From: Nocardia sp. CC227C
GTDB lineage: Bacteria > Actinomycetota > Actinomycetes > Mycobacteriales > Mycobacteriaceae
Direction of reading: 5' to 3'
Assembly (NCBI RefSeq): GCF_030767025.1
Contig: NZ_JASITE010000004.1
Span: 124,001 to 188,000, forward strand
DNA length: 64,000 nt
Below, piece after piece: positions 47,500-58,617 of the stretch (the first letter of the stretch is position 1; the number at the start of each line of letters is the position of its first letter). Position numbers and translations under genes: made by a program. The notes under the pieces were generated by a model. The model was not told the DNA's origin. It saw only the letters and a list, made by a program, of their open reading frames with translations, and ran no database searches.

Positions 47500-49127
47500 G
47501 TGAACGCAGCGAGCGGGTGGACGGCACAGCCGAGCGCGGCGAGGGCTCGCAGAGCACAGCCGAGCGCGCCGAGAGTCCGGCGCGCACAGCCGAGCGCAGC
47601 GAGAGTCCGGCGGGCACAGCCGCATCCGCCGTGGTGGCTTCCCCGCTCGAAACCCCGTGGCAGCGTTTGGACAAGCGCATGCTGCTGGTGCATCCCCTCA
47701 CCGAGACGGTGAGATACATCCCGGTGCTCATCGCGTCGGTGATCGGCAGTGCGCAGAGCGAGAATCCGATGTGGGCGCTGCTGGCGCTGACCTTCATCGT
47801 CGGCATCGCCGTCACCCGCTGGTTCACCACCACCTACCGCATCGGCCCGGACAATGTGGAACTGCGCACGGGCCTGATCGAACGCAAGAAGCTCGCGGTG
47901 CCGCGCTCGCGGATCCGCTCGGTGGATATCGAAGCCGATGTGCTGCACCGGATTCTGGGCCTGGCCGTCCTGCAGATCGGCACCGGGCAGCAGGCCGAGC
48001 GCGGCGAGGGCTTCAAACTCGACTCGCTCGACGCCCGGCTGGTGCCGGGTCTGCGCGCCGAACTGCTCGCGCACACGGCGAAAGCCGCCGCAGCACAGCG
48101 GGTTCCGGGGGCGGAGGACGACGGTCCGGCGGCCGACCGTGAGACGGGTGTCGAGATCGCGCACTGGCGGCCGGAGTGGGTGCGCTACGCGCCCTTGTCG
48201 CTCACCGGTTTCGCGCTCATCGCGCCCGTGGTCGGCCTGGCCTTCCAATTCGGTTTCGCTCGGGTGACCGTCGATTCGGACACGGTCGACAGCCTGGACG
48301 ACCGCGGGCGGTGGTTTCTGACGGCGGTGGTGGTCGGACTGGCCCTCGCTCTGATCGCGGTGGTGAGCCTGGCCGCCTGCGGGCGATACCTGGCAACCTA
48401 TTTCGGCCTGAAGGTGCACGACAACGGCACCACCCTGCACATCCGCCACGGACTGTTCACCACCCGCCAGATCACCCTGGACCTGGCCCGGCTGCGCGGG
48501 GCCACCGTCAACGAGCCGCTGCTGCTGCGCCTGGCGGGCGCGGCGGAACTCGAGGCGGTCATGACCGGCACCGATCCCCGGCAGAAGATCCTGCCCCAGG
48601 CTCCCCGCGCCGCCGTGGACCGCACCCTCGCCCATCTGCTCGGCGAATCCGCGCCCAGCACGGTCACTCTGGTCCCGCACGGCCCCGCCGCCCGCCGCCG
48701 CCGCTACACCCGCGCGCTGAGCCCGGTGCTCATCGCCGCCGCGGCCATGGCGGTCTTCGCCCTCGCGGTGCGTCCGCTGCCGCCGTGGTCCTGGATCCTG
48801 CTGGCCCTGGCCGCCCTGCTCGCGGTCGCGCTGGCCTGGGACCGCTACCGCGGCCTCGGCCACGCCGTCATTCCCGCCGCCGAGAACAATCCCACCTGGC
48901 TCATCACCCGCAGCGGCTCCCTGGACCGCGACCGCGACTGCCTGGAGGCTCCCGGCATCATCGGCTGGACGGTCACCCAGACCTGGTTCCAGCGCCGCGT
49001 CGGCCTGTCCACCATCACCGCCGCCACCGCCGCGGGCAAGAAGCACTACCACGTCGTCGACATCCCGATCGACCGCGCCTGGGCGCTGATCGAGGCGGTC
49101 ACGCCGGGGCGATTGGGCGCGCGATGA
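47496..49127 (+). CDS. Bacterial PH-domain (YdbT-like) membrane protein
   Basis: A 543-residue protein with three bPH2 domains separated by paired membrane helices (about residues 70-110, 225-285 and 400-450). Its N-terminus carries an in-frame repeat, TAERGEGSQS/TAERAESPAR/TAERSESPAG, about 11 residues each. YRIGPDNVELRTGLIERKKL and HIRHGLFTTRQITLDLARLR are PH-domain strands. It overlaps both neighbours by four bases, forming a three-gene operon. Confidence 0.8.
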   Translation: MSERSERVDGTAERGEGSQSTAERAESPARTAERSESPAGTAASAVVASPLETPWQRLDKRMLLVHPLTETVRYIPVLIASVIGSAQSENPMWALLALTFIVGIAVTRWFTTTYRIGPDNVELRTGLIERKKLAVPRSRIRSVDIEADVLHRILGLAVLQIGTGQQAERGEGFKLDSLDARLVPGLRAELLAHTAKAAAAQRVPGAEDDGPAADRETGVEIAHWRPEWVRYAPLSLTGFALIAPVVGLAFQFGFARVTVDSDTVDSLDDRGRWFLTAVVVGLALALIAVVSLAACGRYLATYFGLKVHDNGTTLHIRHGLFTTRQITLDLARLRGATVNEPLLLRLAGAAELEAVMTGTDPRQKILPQAPRAAVDRTLAHLLGESAPSTVTLVPHGPAARRRRYTRALSPVLIAAAAMAVFALAVRPLPPWSWILLALAALLAVALAWDRYRGLGHAVIPAAENNPTWLITRSGSLDRDRDCLEAPGIIGWTVTQTWFQRRVGLSTITAATAAGKKHYHVVDIPIDRAWALIEAVTPGRLGAR

Positions 49128-49732
49128 CGGGCGGCACGGAAGCGAGCGAGCGGCCCCGATGGTGGCTGTTCGCGGCTCTCGCACTGCTGGTGGCGGGAAT
49201 CGCGGCGGCAGCCGCGTGGAGTCTGTCGGATCGCTACTACCAGTTCGGCTGGGTTCCGGCGTGGGCTCTGCCCGCATGTTGGACGGCGACGCTGGTCGCC
49301 CTCGGGTTCGACGCCGCCGCGAGGCCCGCGCCACGCCGCATGTGGGTACGGGCCACACTCGTTTCCGTCTTGGCCTCGGCGACGCTGCTCCTCTGGGGTA
49401 CGGCGCTGGTGGTGGCGATGTTCTTCGACGACGACAGCGAGGTCGTGGCCATCGAAGTGAGTCCTGATGGGCGATTCGAGACCGCCATGGAGTCACTCGG
49501 GGGAATAGACCCCTCGTGCCGGGTCATGCTTCGGGAACGCGGCGCGATACTCGGCAGGCAGACCCTGGTGTGGGAACGGTTCCAGGGCCCCTGCCCGGCG
49601 CGCGCATCGTTCGTCGGGGACGACACGATCGGCATCGCCGAGACGAACGGCCAGGCTTACGAGACGACGACCTTCGACGGCGACCGGATGCGGGTGACGC
49701 GGATCTTGCCGACCTCGGTGCACGGCCGCTGA
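49124..49732 (+). CDS. Membrane protein of unknown function
   Basis: A 202-residue protein with about three membrane helices (residues 13-110) and an external domain with a Cys pair (DPSCRVMLRE, FQGPCPARAS). ATG 49124 overlaps the upstream stop (ATGA). It is the third gene of the PH-domain operon, so it may belong to that membrane system. No known domain recognised. Confidence 0.6.
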   Translation: MTGGTEASERPRWWLFAALALLVAGIAAAAAWSLSDRYYQFGWVPAWALPACWTATLVALGFDAAARPAPRRMWVRATLVSVLASATLLLWGTALVVAMFFDDDSEVVAIEVSPDGRFETAMESLGGIDPSCRVMLRERGAILGRQTLVWERFQGPCPARASFVGDDTIGIAETNGQAYETTTFDGDRMRVTRILPTSVHGR

Positions 49733-49807
49733 TTGCTCCCGCCCGAACGAACTTCCGCACACTGCCGCGTTCGCCGGGTGGCCGCGCCGAACCGCGGGCG
49801 GGGTCGG

Positions 49808-50305
49808 TCAGTTCGGCCGGGGCGTGCCGATCGCGCGGAGGTTGGCGAGGTAGTAGAGATACAGCCCGGCGGGCAGCAGACCGCAGACCAGCAGGGCCAA
49901 GGTGGGCCAGTCGTTGACGAACAGCACGTCGCCGCCGGGGCCGCCGAAGGTGAGCAGCAGGTAGGACAGGGTCCAGGCGGTCAGCGGCAGGGCGATCAGG
50001 CCGAGCCGGTCGGTGATCGTCGACATGCCCTCGAGCAGCAGCACGTTCACCACCGCCGCGATGAGCGCGGTGACCGGGAAGGGTATGGCCCCCGCGGTGA
50101 GGTCGGCGGCCGACGCCGCGGCCTGCGTCGTCGACGGATGGGATGCCGCCACCTCGGCGTGGCCCAGGTAGACGGGCAGGAACAGCGCCTCCAGCACCAG
50201 GGTGACGACACCGTCGAGCACCAGCAGCGCCGCGATCACGCCATTGAGCCAGTTCCGCTGCGACAGCCGGCCGAGGCGCGGGGCGGTACCGAGCGCCGCG
50301 GTCAC
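49808..50305 (-). CDS. Membrane protein, mshB operon (Rv1171-like)
   Basis: A 165-residue protein with four membrane helices (for example GVIAALLVLDGVVTLVLEAL and PFPVTALIAAVVNVLLLEGM). GTG 50305 overlaps the stop of the small gene upstream as GTGA. The placement after mshB matches Rv1171. Function unknown. Confidence 0.7.
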   Translation of the reverse strand: MTAALGTAPRLGRLSQRNWLNGVIAALLVLDGVVTLVLEALFLPVYLGHAEVAASHPSTTQAAASAADLTAGAIPFPVTALIAAVVNVLLLEGMSTITDRLGLIALPLTAWTLSYLLLTFGGPGGDVLFVNDWPTLALLVCGLLPAGLYLYYLANLRAIGTPRPN

Positions 50306-50460
50306 GGCACCGGCGGGAAGCCGAGCAGTTCCAACAGGTGGCTCTGCATGTCGACGAAGGTGTACAGCGCGTGGAGATACAGCTCGTGCTGCGCCTCGAA
50401 GTGGGGCCGCTGGCTCTCCACGAAGGCGGCGATCATGTTCTGGATACTCCAGTTGTACAT
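50302..50460 (-). CDS. 52-residue small protein in the mshB operon
   Basis: MYNWSIQNMIAAFVESQRPH begins a 52-residue helical protein rich in His/Leu (HELYLHALYTFVDMQSHLLE). It lies 5 bases after the mshB stop and overlaps the next gene (GTGA). GGGAGA just upstream acts as ribosome site. Its sequence composition is protein-like and unlike shadow frames. I do not recognise the family. Confidence 0.75.
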   Translation of the reverse strand: MYNWSIQNMIAAFVESQRPHFEAQHELYLHALYTFVDMQSHLLELLGFPPVP

Positions 50461-50465
50461 GGCGA

Positions 50466-51389
50466 TCAGTCTCCCATCCGGCTCGGAATCGGATCGAGCA
50501 TGTCGGGCAAACCCGCGAACAGGTCGTGCTCGCGACCGTCCGGACCGGAGTCGCCGCGCCGGCCGCGCACCAGAATGTAATGCTCCTCCGGCAGCACCGG
50601 CTGGGCGATATCGTTGGAGAGCGCGAACTCCCGGCCCGACGGCGCCACGGCCACCTGGGTGGCGTGCGCGCGCAGGGCGGCCCGCTTGGCGGCCAGCACC
50701 CGCGCCACGTCCACGGTGGTGGTGACGGATTCACCGGGTACGCAGGCCAGTTCGTCGTCGTGCGGCAGCCGCCATCCGCTCGGCAGCGCACCGGGCAGCT
50801 GATCCACCGTGCGCCGCTTGAGCGCCTCGGTGTGCATGCGCAACACCTCGGCGTCGGTGACGGTCCAGTAGGTCTTGGGCACATCCCAGCCGCGTCCGGC
50901 CGCGGCCTCCACCGCCGCCATCGTGACCTGGTGGGCGCGAATGTGATCCGGATGCCCGTAGCCGCCGCGCGGGTCGTAGCCGACCACCACCCGCGGCCGC
51001 AGCTCAAGCAGCACCGCCACCAGCGCCTCGACCGCCTCGTCACCGGAGTTCACGAAGGCCCGCGGATGCCGCGCCGCGGGTGTCCCCGCCATGCCGGAAT
51101 CCCGCCACCGGCCCGCGCCGCCGAGGAAGTGCGGCGGCCCGGCGTCCAATTCCGCCAGCGCCCTGGTCAATTCGGAGATCCGGTAGCCGCCCAGCTGATC
51201 CGCCTGATCGGCGACGAGCCGCGCCCACCGGTCCCCGATGACCTCGCCCTCCTCACCGAGCGTGCAGGTCACCACGGTCACCGGCACGCCGAGTCGCCGG
51301 TAGTGCGCGATGGTGCCGCCGGTGGTGATGGATTCATCGTCCGGATGGGCGTGCACCAGCAGCAGTCCGCCCGTGGCGTGCCCGCTCAC
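50466..51389 (-). CDS. mshB: N-acetyl-glucosaminyl-inositol deacetylase (mycothiol synthesis)
   Basis: A 307-residue zinc deacetylase of the LmbE family that makes GlcN-Ins for mycothiol. VHAHPDDES holds the zinc ligands and base (His15, Asp17, Asp18); [13 protein letters not shown] supplies the third ligand. [14 protein letters not shown] and [13 protein letters not shown] match M. tuberculosis MshB (303). GTG 51389 overlaps the lpqW stop (GTGA), so it is coupled to lpqW. Confidence 0.95.
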   Translation of the reverse strand: MSGHATGGLLLVHAHPDDESITTGGTIAHYRRLGVPVTVVTCTLGEEGEVIGDRWARLVADQADQLGGYRISELTRALAELDAGPPHFLGGAGRWRDSGMAGTPAARHPRAFVNSGDEAVEALVAVLLELRPRVVVGYDPRGGYGHPDHIRAHQVTMAAVEAAAGRGWDVPKTYWTVTDAEVLRMHTEALKRRTVDQLPGALPSGWRLPHDDELACVPGESVTTTVDVARVLAAKRAALRAHATQVAVAPSGREFALSNDIAQPVLPEEHYILVRGRRGDSGPDGREHDLFAGLPDMLDPIPSRMGD

Positions 51390-53110
51390 GGCAGCCGCCG
51401 CCAGTTCGCCGCGTCGCCGAAAATGCCGGTCTGGATGGCCCCGCTCAGCGACGCGCCGTCCACCCGCGGGCCGGACGCCGCCACCTGTGTGTCCTGCACG
51501 ATCGGCAGTACCGTGGCCAACTCCCACAGCCTGGGTTCGGCGTCGGCGATCACCCGCGGGGTGTCCACGCCGCGCAACGCCGCGTCGATGGCGGGTTGCA
51601 GGGTGGGGTCGCAGACGCCGGACAGATTGGCCGGTGCGTTGCGGGCCGCCTCCGCGCGGACGTCCTCGCCGTCGACCTCGGGGGCCTGCGGGGGCGGGCA
51701 GCCGTAGCGGGAGGCCAGCACGGTGGCCGGATCGTCCCCGGCGCGCTCCCAGCCGACGATGGCGTCGATGCCGCCGTCGACGAGTTCCGGGCCGTAGAGC
51801 TGATCCGCCGCGACGCTGCGTACCGTGGCATCGATTCCGGCACTGCGCAATTGGTCGGCGGCGGTATTGGCGACGGCCAGCGTGGCGGCGTCGCCCTCGA
51901 CCGCGCCGATGTGCACGCTCAGCGTCTTGCCGTCCTTGACGACCGGGCGCGGTTGCGGCGCGGGCGATGTCGGCGAGGCGTTCGGCGGCGGTTCCGGCGC
52001 GCGCCCGAATCCGGCCTCACCCAGCAGCGCGAACGCCTCCTCCGGGCTGATGCGCGGCGGCGCGGTGGGCGCGTAGCCCGGATCCGACGGCGAAAGCACC
52101 TGTGCCCGCACCGGTTCCACCCAGCTTCCGGTCTGTGCGCCGACGGTGGCGAGCAGCACCGGATCGAGCAGGCCCAGCACCGCCTTGCGTACCCGGGGAT
52201 CGGCCAGGTCGCCGGTGCGGCCGTTGAGCACCAATTCCATTTCGCGCGATTGCAGATTCGTGGCGGTGCGCACCGAGGGGATGGCGGCCAGCTGCGCCTG
52301 CAACGACACCCCGCCGCGCACCAGCGCCATCTGCGCGTCGGCGGTACGCAGCGATTCGGCCACCTGCGCCGGAGTTCCGCCGCGCCGCAACAGGATCTGG
52401 TCCGGCACCGCGGGCGTGCCCCAGTACCGGTCGTTGCGCTCCAGCAGGATCTCCTCGCGGCCGCGATCGGTCTGCTTGATGCGGAAGTGTCCGCCCGAGA
52501 TGCGGATGGTGTCGGTGAGCCCGGTCTCGAACCCGGAGTCCTTCACCAGATGCGAGGGCAGCAGATTCGAGAACAGCTGCCGCCAGGCCGGATACGGCTC
52601 CCGCATGGTGACGGTCACCGTCTTGCCGCCCGCCGACGAGCCCACCTCGGAGATGAGCCGATAGCCAGCGGAGTCGACCACACCCGGCTGCTCGATCATC
52701 TGCTGCCACAGGTACTGGAAGTCCTCGGCGGCGATGGGCGCGCCGTCGGACCAGGACGCCTCGTTGCGGATCTGATAGGTGATGGTGAACGGCTCCTGCG
52801 CCGTCACATCCGCCGCCACCATGAGCGCCTCGTCCAATACCCAGTCGGTCGCCCCCGGCACCGCCGGGCTCGGCACCGGCCGCAGCGGACTGGGCAGCAC
52901 CATGGACGCCACCGCCGACGCCGCGGGCGACTGATGCGCGCGCAGATGCGGATTGAACCCGAGCCCGATGTCGTCGATGGCCACCACCACCGACGTATTG
53001 CTCGGCTTGGCCGGAGTCGTCTGGGGGCTGTCGGTGCTCTCGATGGGCGGCGGCGGATTCGCGGTGCACCCGGTAGCGACCCCCAGACAGGCCGCCACCA
53101 TCAAGAACAC
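51386..53110 (-). CDS. lpqW: LpqW-like lipoprotein (oligopeptide-binding fold)
   Basis: A 574-residue extracellular solute-binding (SBP_bac_5-like) lipoprotein. The N-terminus is short, with a VATGC lipobox (Cys15) and no basic residues; GGGGAGG lies 6 bases before GTG 53110. In-frame codons upstream are Arg/Ala/Gly-rich and open to TAA but offer no start codon. In mycobacteria LpqW controls the branch between polar PIMs and lipoarabinomannan and acts with PimE, whose gene lies nearby. Order lpqW-typA matches Rv1166-Rv1165. Confidence 0.85.
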   Translation of the reverse strand: MFLMVAACLGVATGCTANPPPPIESTDSPQTTPAKPSNTSVVVAIDDIGLGFNPHLRAHQSPAASAVASMVLPSPLRPVPSPAVPGATDWVLDEALMVAADVTAQEPFTITYQIRNEASWSDGAPIAAEDFQYLWQQMIEQPGVVDSAGYRLISEVGSSAGGKTVTVTMREPYPAWRQLFSNLLPSHLVKDSGFETGLTDTIRISGGHFRIKQTDRGREEILLERNDRYWGTPAVPDQILLRRGGTPAQVAESLRTADAQMALVRGGVSLQAQLAAIPSVRTATNLQSREMELVLNGRTGDLADPRVRKAVLGLLDPVLLATVGAQTGSWVEPVRAQVLSPSDPGYAPTAPPRISPEEAFALLGEAGFGRAPEPPPNASPTSPAPQPRPVVKDGKTLSVHIGAVEGDAATLAVANTAADQLRSAGIDATVRSVAADQLYGPELVDGGIDAIVGWERAGDDPATVLASRYGCPPPQAPEVDGEDVRAEAARNAPANLSGVCDPTLQPAIDAALRGVDTPRVIADAEPRLWELATVLPIVQDTQVAASGPRVDGASLSGAIQTGIFGDAANWRRLP

Positions 53111-53655
53111 AGCCCGCCTCCCCGCGCCTGCCCGCCTCCCCGCGCCTGCCCGCCTCCCCGCGTCTTCAGGCCAGACTCGGGAGCCGACACAATCGCGTTG
53201 GCGTGCGGCGGTCGCCCGCCGCAGCCAGTTCTGGACGTAGCTGGTCCGCCTCCCCGTATCCTCAGGCCAGACTCGGGAGCCGACATAATCGCGTTGGCGT
53301 GCGGCGGTCGCCCGCCGCAGCCAGTTCTGGACGTACCCGATGAGTTACCCCCATCCTTGCGAAATCAGTTGTCGAGTCCGGTCTGTATCGGTTGTCGAGT
53401 CCGGTCTGCCGATGACAATATCCGCCGCGCCGTACGGGCTGTTCGACCAGCCGCCCTTCGGACCCGCGGCCCACGATGAACCGCGAACCGCCGCACTCCC
53501 GATTCGCGGCGCGTCCCGGTTCTGGACTGACGGAGCGGGGGAGCGAAGCGGAGGAGGGAAGAACCGGGACCTCCAGCGCCGCGAATCCGCCCGGAGCGCA
53601 GCGGAGGGCAAATCAACACAGCCGCGAATCCGCCCGGAGCGCAGCGGAGGGCAAA
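53111..53655. repeat. Repeat-rich gap upstream of lpqW
   Basis: An 18-bp unit (CGCCTCCCCGCGCCTGCC) is repeated at 53115 and 53133 and partly at 53151; it holds the lpqW ribosome site. An 89-bp segment is duplicated at 53151-53239 and 53247-53335 (96-bp period). GTTGTCGAGTCCGGTCTG is repeated at about 53368 and 53391. Copy C of the dispersed element fills 53504-53663. No gene. Confidence 0.85.

Positions 53656-53663
<8 letters not shown>
53504..53663 (+). repeat. Dispersed hairpin-plus-tail element, copy C
   Basis: TCGCGGCGC-GTCCCGGTTCT (53504-53523) pairs with AGAACCGGGAC (53560-53570) and GCGCCGCGA (53576-53584), with a 5-base CTCCA bulge. The tail unit (ATCCGCCCGGAGCGCAGCGG...) occurs twice, 43 bases apart (53585 and 53628). 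The last bases overlap the typA 3' end. Confidence 0.88.
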
Positions 53664-55548
<1,885 letters not shown>

Positions 55549-55682
55549 GGTTGATCCTCCTGGTGCAAGTGGGTAGTGCGGCCGTGTCGACGACACGAGC
55601 GCCATCGACCGTTCGGCGATGGGGGCTACGGCCGGATAACAGCGTACCGGCAGTCCGAACCCACAGGTTTCAGGCGTACGAC

Positions 55683-55701
55683 TTAGGTTAAGCTAACCAA
55701 C
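55683..55701 (+). promoter_or_regulatory. IdeR/DtxR-type iron box with leaderless promoter
   Basis: TTAGGTTAAGCTAACCAAC (55683-55701) matches the DtxR/IdeR consensus (TWAGGTWAGSCTWACCTWA) except near the right end. It includes TAAGCT (55689-55694) as -10, seven bases before GTG 55702. Iron-bound IdeR would block transcription, so the gene should be expressed when iron is low. Confidence 0.75.
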
Positions 55702-55881
55702 GTGGGAAAGAAGGTGAAGGCCAAGCACGTCTCGAGCTTGAAGCCGAAGAACAAGTGCTGTCGCAAGAAGACGCGCTGCCTGAAATGCCCCGTCGTGATC
55801 ATGCGCATGAAGAAGTGCGAGGCCGCCGGCGTCTGCGGCAAGGATCTGAAGAAGGCGCTCAAGCACGCCCGCGCGGCGTGA
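55702..55881 (+). CDS. Iron-box-controlled 59-residue Cys/Lys-rich protein
   Basis: A small basic protein with six Cys: CC (19-20), C26, C29, C39 and C45 (CC-x5-C-x2-C-x9-C-x5-C), with about a third Lys or Arg. The pattern could bind zinc or an Fe-S cluster. It is not ribosomal protein L36 or another family I know. The start GTG 55702 is fixed by the -10 box. It lies alone between typA and phhB. Low-iron induction is inferred from the iron box. Confidence 0.8.
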   Translation: MGKKVKAKHVSSLKPKNKCCRKKTRCLKCPVVIMRMKKCEAAGVCGKDLKKALKHARAA

Positions 55882-55955
55882 GCGCCCACCCTGCGACTCC
55901 GCATCTTTTTCCCCGAGTCCGCCCATCCTCCGCATCGAAGGCGTAGACCGGGACT

Positions 55956-56249
55956 ATGAGTACCGAGCTGCTGTCCGACGACGACATCGCCAAGGCCCTC
56001 ACCGACCTCCCCGGCTGGACCCATACCGGCGCGTCCATCGCCCGCACCGTGGAAGCGCCGTCCTTCCTCGCGGGCATCGAGCTGGTCCGGCGCGTCGCCC
56101 AGGCCGCCGAGGCGGCCAATCACCATCCCGATATCGATATCCGCTGGCGGCGGGTGACTTTCACGCTGTCCACCCATTCTGCGGGTGGGCTCACCCAGTT
56201 GGATGTGGCGCTGGCTCACGAGATCGATCGGCTGACGCTGCAGAGCTGA
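55956..56249 (+). CDS. phhB: Pterin-4a-carbinolamine dehydratase
   Basis: A 97-residue dehydratase that recycles 4a-hydroxytetrahydrobiopterin. The PCD motif NHHPDIDIRW is followed by TFTLSTHSAGGLTQLD. TAGACC lies six bases before ATG 55956 (leaderless). It converges on pimE and overlaps its 3' end by 59 bases, as the Rv1159A-Rv1159 pair is adjacent in M. tuberculosis. Confidence 0.9.
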   Translation: MSTELLSDDDIAKALTDLPGWTHTGASIARTVEAPSFLAGIELVRRVAQAAEAANHHPDIDIRWRRVTFTLSTHSAGGLTQLDVALAHEIDRLTLQS

Positions 56250-57411
56250 CCCGGCCCGCCCAGATGATCCAGCCGAACAGCACCAGCACACCCACCACGT
56301 CCACCGCGCCCAGCCACGCGTAACCGGCCGGGCGCGGAATGGTCCAGATGTCGGGCTGCGCGAAGGACAGCAGCCACGGCACCCCGACGAGCGTGGTGAC
56401 CAGCCAGTACCCGGCCAGCAGCCGGGCGCCCGCCGCCGCGCGCAGCGGCCCGTAGAGCAGCCACAGCACGGTCGGCAGCAACCAGACGAAGTGGTGCGAC
56501 CAGGAGATGGGCGAGATCATCAGGCCGAACAGCGCGACGATGACGAGCGTGCCCATCCGGTCGTCCGGCCCCAGGGCGCGCCAGGCGAAGACGCCAAGCA
56601 CCGCCACCGCCAGCACGGCCGCGATCCACCACGGGCCGGTCTGCACGTCGTGGCCGAGGATGCGGCTGATGGTGCCGCGCAGTGATTGATTCCACACCGA
56701 ACCGACTGGTCCGATACGGTCGGCGTTCCCCAGCAGCTCGCCGAAGTACCGCCGCGCCTCGGTCTGATTGATCAGCAGACTGATCCCGACCGTGCCCGCG
56801 AACACCACCGCCGACCACGCCGCCGTCCCCCAGCGCCGCCGCGCCACGAAGTACAGCCCGGTAATGGCCGGGGTGAGCTTGATGCCCGCGATCAGGCCGA
56901 CCAGGGTGCCGGAGACCCACCAGCGCGCACTGCGCACCGCGAGCATGGCCCCCAGCACCAGGAAGACGTTCACCTGGCCGTAGTCGATGGTGGTGCGCAC
57001 CGGCTCCATCCACACGCCCACCGCGGTCCATGCCACCGCCGCGGTGCGCCAGTGCGGCTCGCGCAGCGCCCGCTCGCCCAGAATGAGCTCGAGCCCGATC
57101 CGCACCACGCCGTACAGCGCCGCCACGGTGGCCAGCAGCCATCCGATGGCGACCGCCGTGAACGGGAAGTAGTGCAGCGGGAAGAACACCACCGCGGCGA
57201 ACGGCGGATAGGTGAAGGGCAGCGGGAAGTCCGGCGTCTCCTTCGAATACGTGAAGTCGTAGAGATGATCGGTGAGCAGCGCCGCCGACCCGTCGACGTA
57301 GACGTGCAGATCGACGAGATTCATGCCGTTCGGCGATAACAACATCCACAGCATCCGCGCGAGCACCGAGAACACCAGCGCCGCGACGGCGAGTCGGAAG
57401 TGTCGAGTCAC
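56191..57411 (-). CDS. pimE: Polyprenol-phosphate-mannose-dependent alpha-1,2-mannosyltransferase PimE (GT87)
   Basis: A 406-residue membrane enzyme with about 10-12 helices. The GT87 features are NGMNLVDLHVYVDGSAAL (with the catalytic Asp), PDFPLPFTYPPFAAVVFFPL and SPISWSHHFVWLLPTVLWLL. PimE adds the alpha-1,2 mannose that leads to polar PIM5/6. GTG 57411 gives a good N-terminal membrane helix; GTG 57444 would start one base after a TAGTCT -10-like box. lpqW lies on the same strand upstream in the window. Assignment is good from context and motifs. Confidence 0.85.
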   Translation of the reverse strand: MTRHFRLAVAALVFSVLARMLWMLLSPNGMNLVDLHVYVDGSAALLTDHLYDFTYSKETPDFPLPFTYPPFAAVVFFPLHYFPFTAVAIGWLLATVAALYGVVRIGLELILGERALREPHWRTAAVAWTAVGVWMEPVRTTIDYGQVNVFLVLGAMLAVRSARWWVSGTLVGLIAGIKLTPAITGLYFVARRRWGTAAWSAVVFAGTVGISLLINQTEARRYFGELLGNADRIGPVGSVWNQSLRGTISRILGHDVQTGPWWIAAVLAVAVLGVFAWRALGPDDRMGTLVIVALFGLMISPISWSHHFVWLLPTVLWLLYGPLRAAAGARLLAGYWLVTTLVGVPWLLSFAQPDIWTIPRPAGYAWLGAVDVVGVLVLFGWIIWAGRVSSAASADRSREPAPHPTG

Positions 57412-57709
57412 AGCGCGGACTTTCGGGTCGAGTTGTGGATGCACCAGACTAGCGGTGCGCTTCGGGCCCTATTTTCGCCGCATCGCGACGCCGATTCGAA
57501 AAACCCACGCCACACCAGATTCAGATGTAACATTCGTATCACTGGCCCCATGCGTAACAGGCTTTTTGATCGTCCGTCCGATAGCGTGATTCGATCGAAG
57601 ACAGCAAGATCACACCGTGGCTGTACAACAGGGCGGCCCGGTACTTAGAGTGTCGCGCAGCGATGTCCCATCGCCACAGATGTACCCGAAGGTAAGGACG
57701 GCAACACCA

Positions 57710-58492
57710 GTGCTTCGCACCCGAGGATCGCGGTTCGCAATCACCGCGCTGGCCGTGGCGGCCTGCGCCACCATTGCCGTACCCACAGCGACCGCCCAGC
57801 CCGCCCCCGCGCCCCAAGCCGTCTCCACGATTCCGGTGATTCCCGAGGGCGTGCCGGTGGAGGCGCTCGCGTCGCTGGTGCCCGCCATCATCGGGGCCGC
57901 CGCCGGACCTGCCGATATCGCCGCCGGACCGCAACAGGCCATCCTGGATCAAGCGAAGCAGATCCTGAATACGCTGAACCTGCCGCCGCAGATCAAGTCG
58001 ACCCTGGAACGGATCATCAAGTTCCTGGACGGCAGTGGCGGCGGCGGCCCGGACATCCCGCAGGACGGCCCGGTCATCGCGCAGTTCCTGTGGCCCACGA
58101 TCGGCAAGGGCTGCATCGGCCCGTCCTCCGACTCGATCGGCACCGCACTGGCCGTCCCCGGCCCCGCGCAGCTGCCCCCGCCCGGCCCGCAGGCCGGTCA
58201 GACCGGTTTCGTCTTCACCGCGCTGGGCACCAAGAGCCCGACCGAGGTGCAGCAGCCGCCGATGACCGTGCAGTGGGTCAACCTGGACACCCGGCAGTCC
58301 GGCGTGCTGAATCTGACCGACGAGGCCAAGATCAACCCCGACGGCCCGGCCACCCTCTCGGCCATCGCCGACACCGGCAGCGGCCGCGTGGTCGCCGTGG
58401 TCGCCGGTTCGCTGACCACCCAGGCCGATCCGGAAGCCGCGCCGATCACCTGTTCGTTCCTGCCGACCATCGGATTCTTCTCGGTCGCGTAA
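57710..58492 (+). CDS. Secreted Ala/Pro-rich protein (Rv1157c-like)
   Basis: A 260-residue secreted protein. GTG 57710 gives a clean Sec signal (LRTRGSRFAITALAVAACAT, cut near ATAQP) and has AAGGA 14 bases before; upstream in-frame starts at 57617 and 57680 would place 10-30 extra residues before it. The mature part is Ala/Pro-rich with a helical segment (QQAILDQAKQILNTLNLPPQ) and a beta-rich C-terminal part (SFLPTIGFFSVA). Two Cys (CIGPSS and TCSF) may pair. It is adjacent to pimE, as Rv1157c is to Rv1159. Function unknown. Confidence 0.75.
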   Translation: MLRTRGSRFAITALAVAACATIAVPTATAQPAPAPQAVSTIPVIPEGVPVEALASLVPAIIGAAAGPADIAAGPQQAILDQAKQILNTLNLPPQIKSTLERIIKFLDGSGGGGPDIPQDGPVIAQFLWPTIGKGCIGPSSDSIGTALAVPGPAQLPPPGPQAGQTGFVFTALGTKSPTEVQQPPMTVQWVNLDTRQSGVLNLTDEAKINPDGPATLSAIADTGSGRVVAVVAGSLTTQADPEAAPITCSFLPTIGFFSVA

Positions 58493-58512
58493 GCGCCCGC
58501 TCGACACCGACG

Positions 58513-58543
58513 ATGCCCGGGTGACACTAGGTCACCCGGGCAT
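58513..58543 (+). terminator. Strong terminator hairpin after the secreted protein
   Basis: ATGCCCGGGTGAC (58513-58525), loop ACTAG, then the exact complement (58531-58543): a perfect 13-bp stem 20 bases after the stop. Likely the main terminator for the Rv1157c-like gene. Confidence 0.85.
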
Positions 58544-58617
58544 TGCTGTCACAACCGACCGGTCCGGCTGCTCAACGGGATGTTTCGGGCGCGGGGCGAC
58601 TGTGGTAGACCGGGGAC

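Noticed and set aside
46932..49496. An 854-codon minus-strand frame opposite the PH-domain operon
   Set aside because: Shadow frame with Arg/Gly/His-rich low-complexity translation and no motif.
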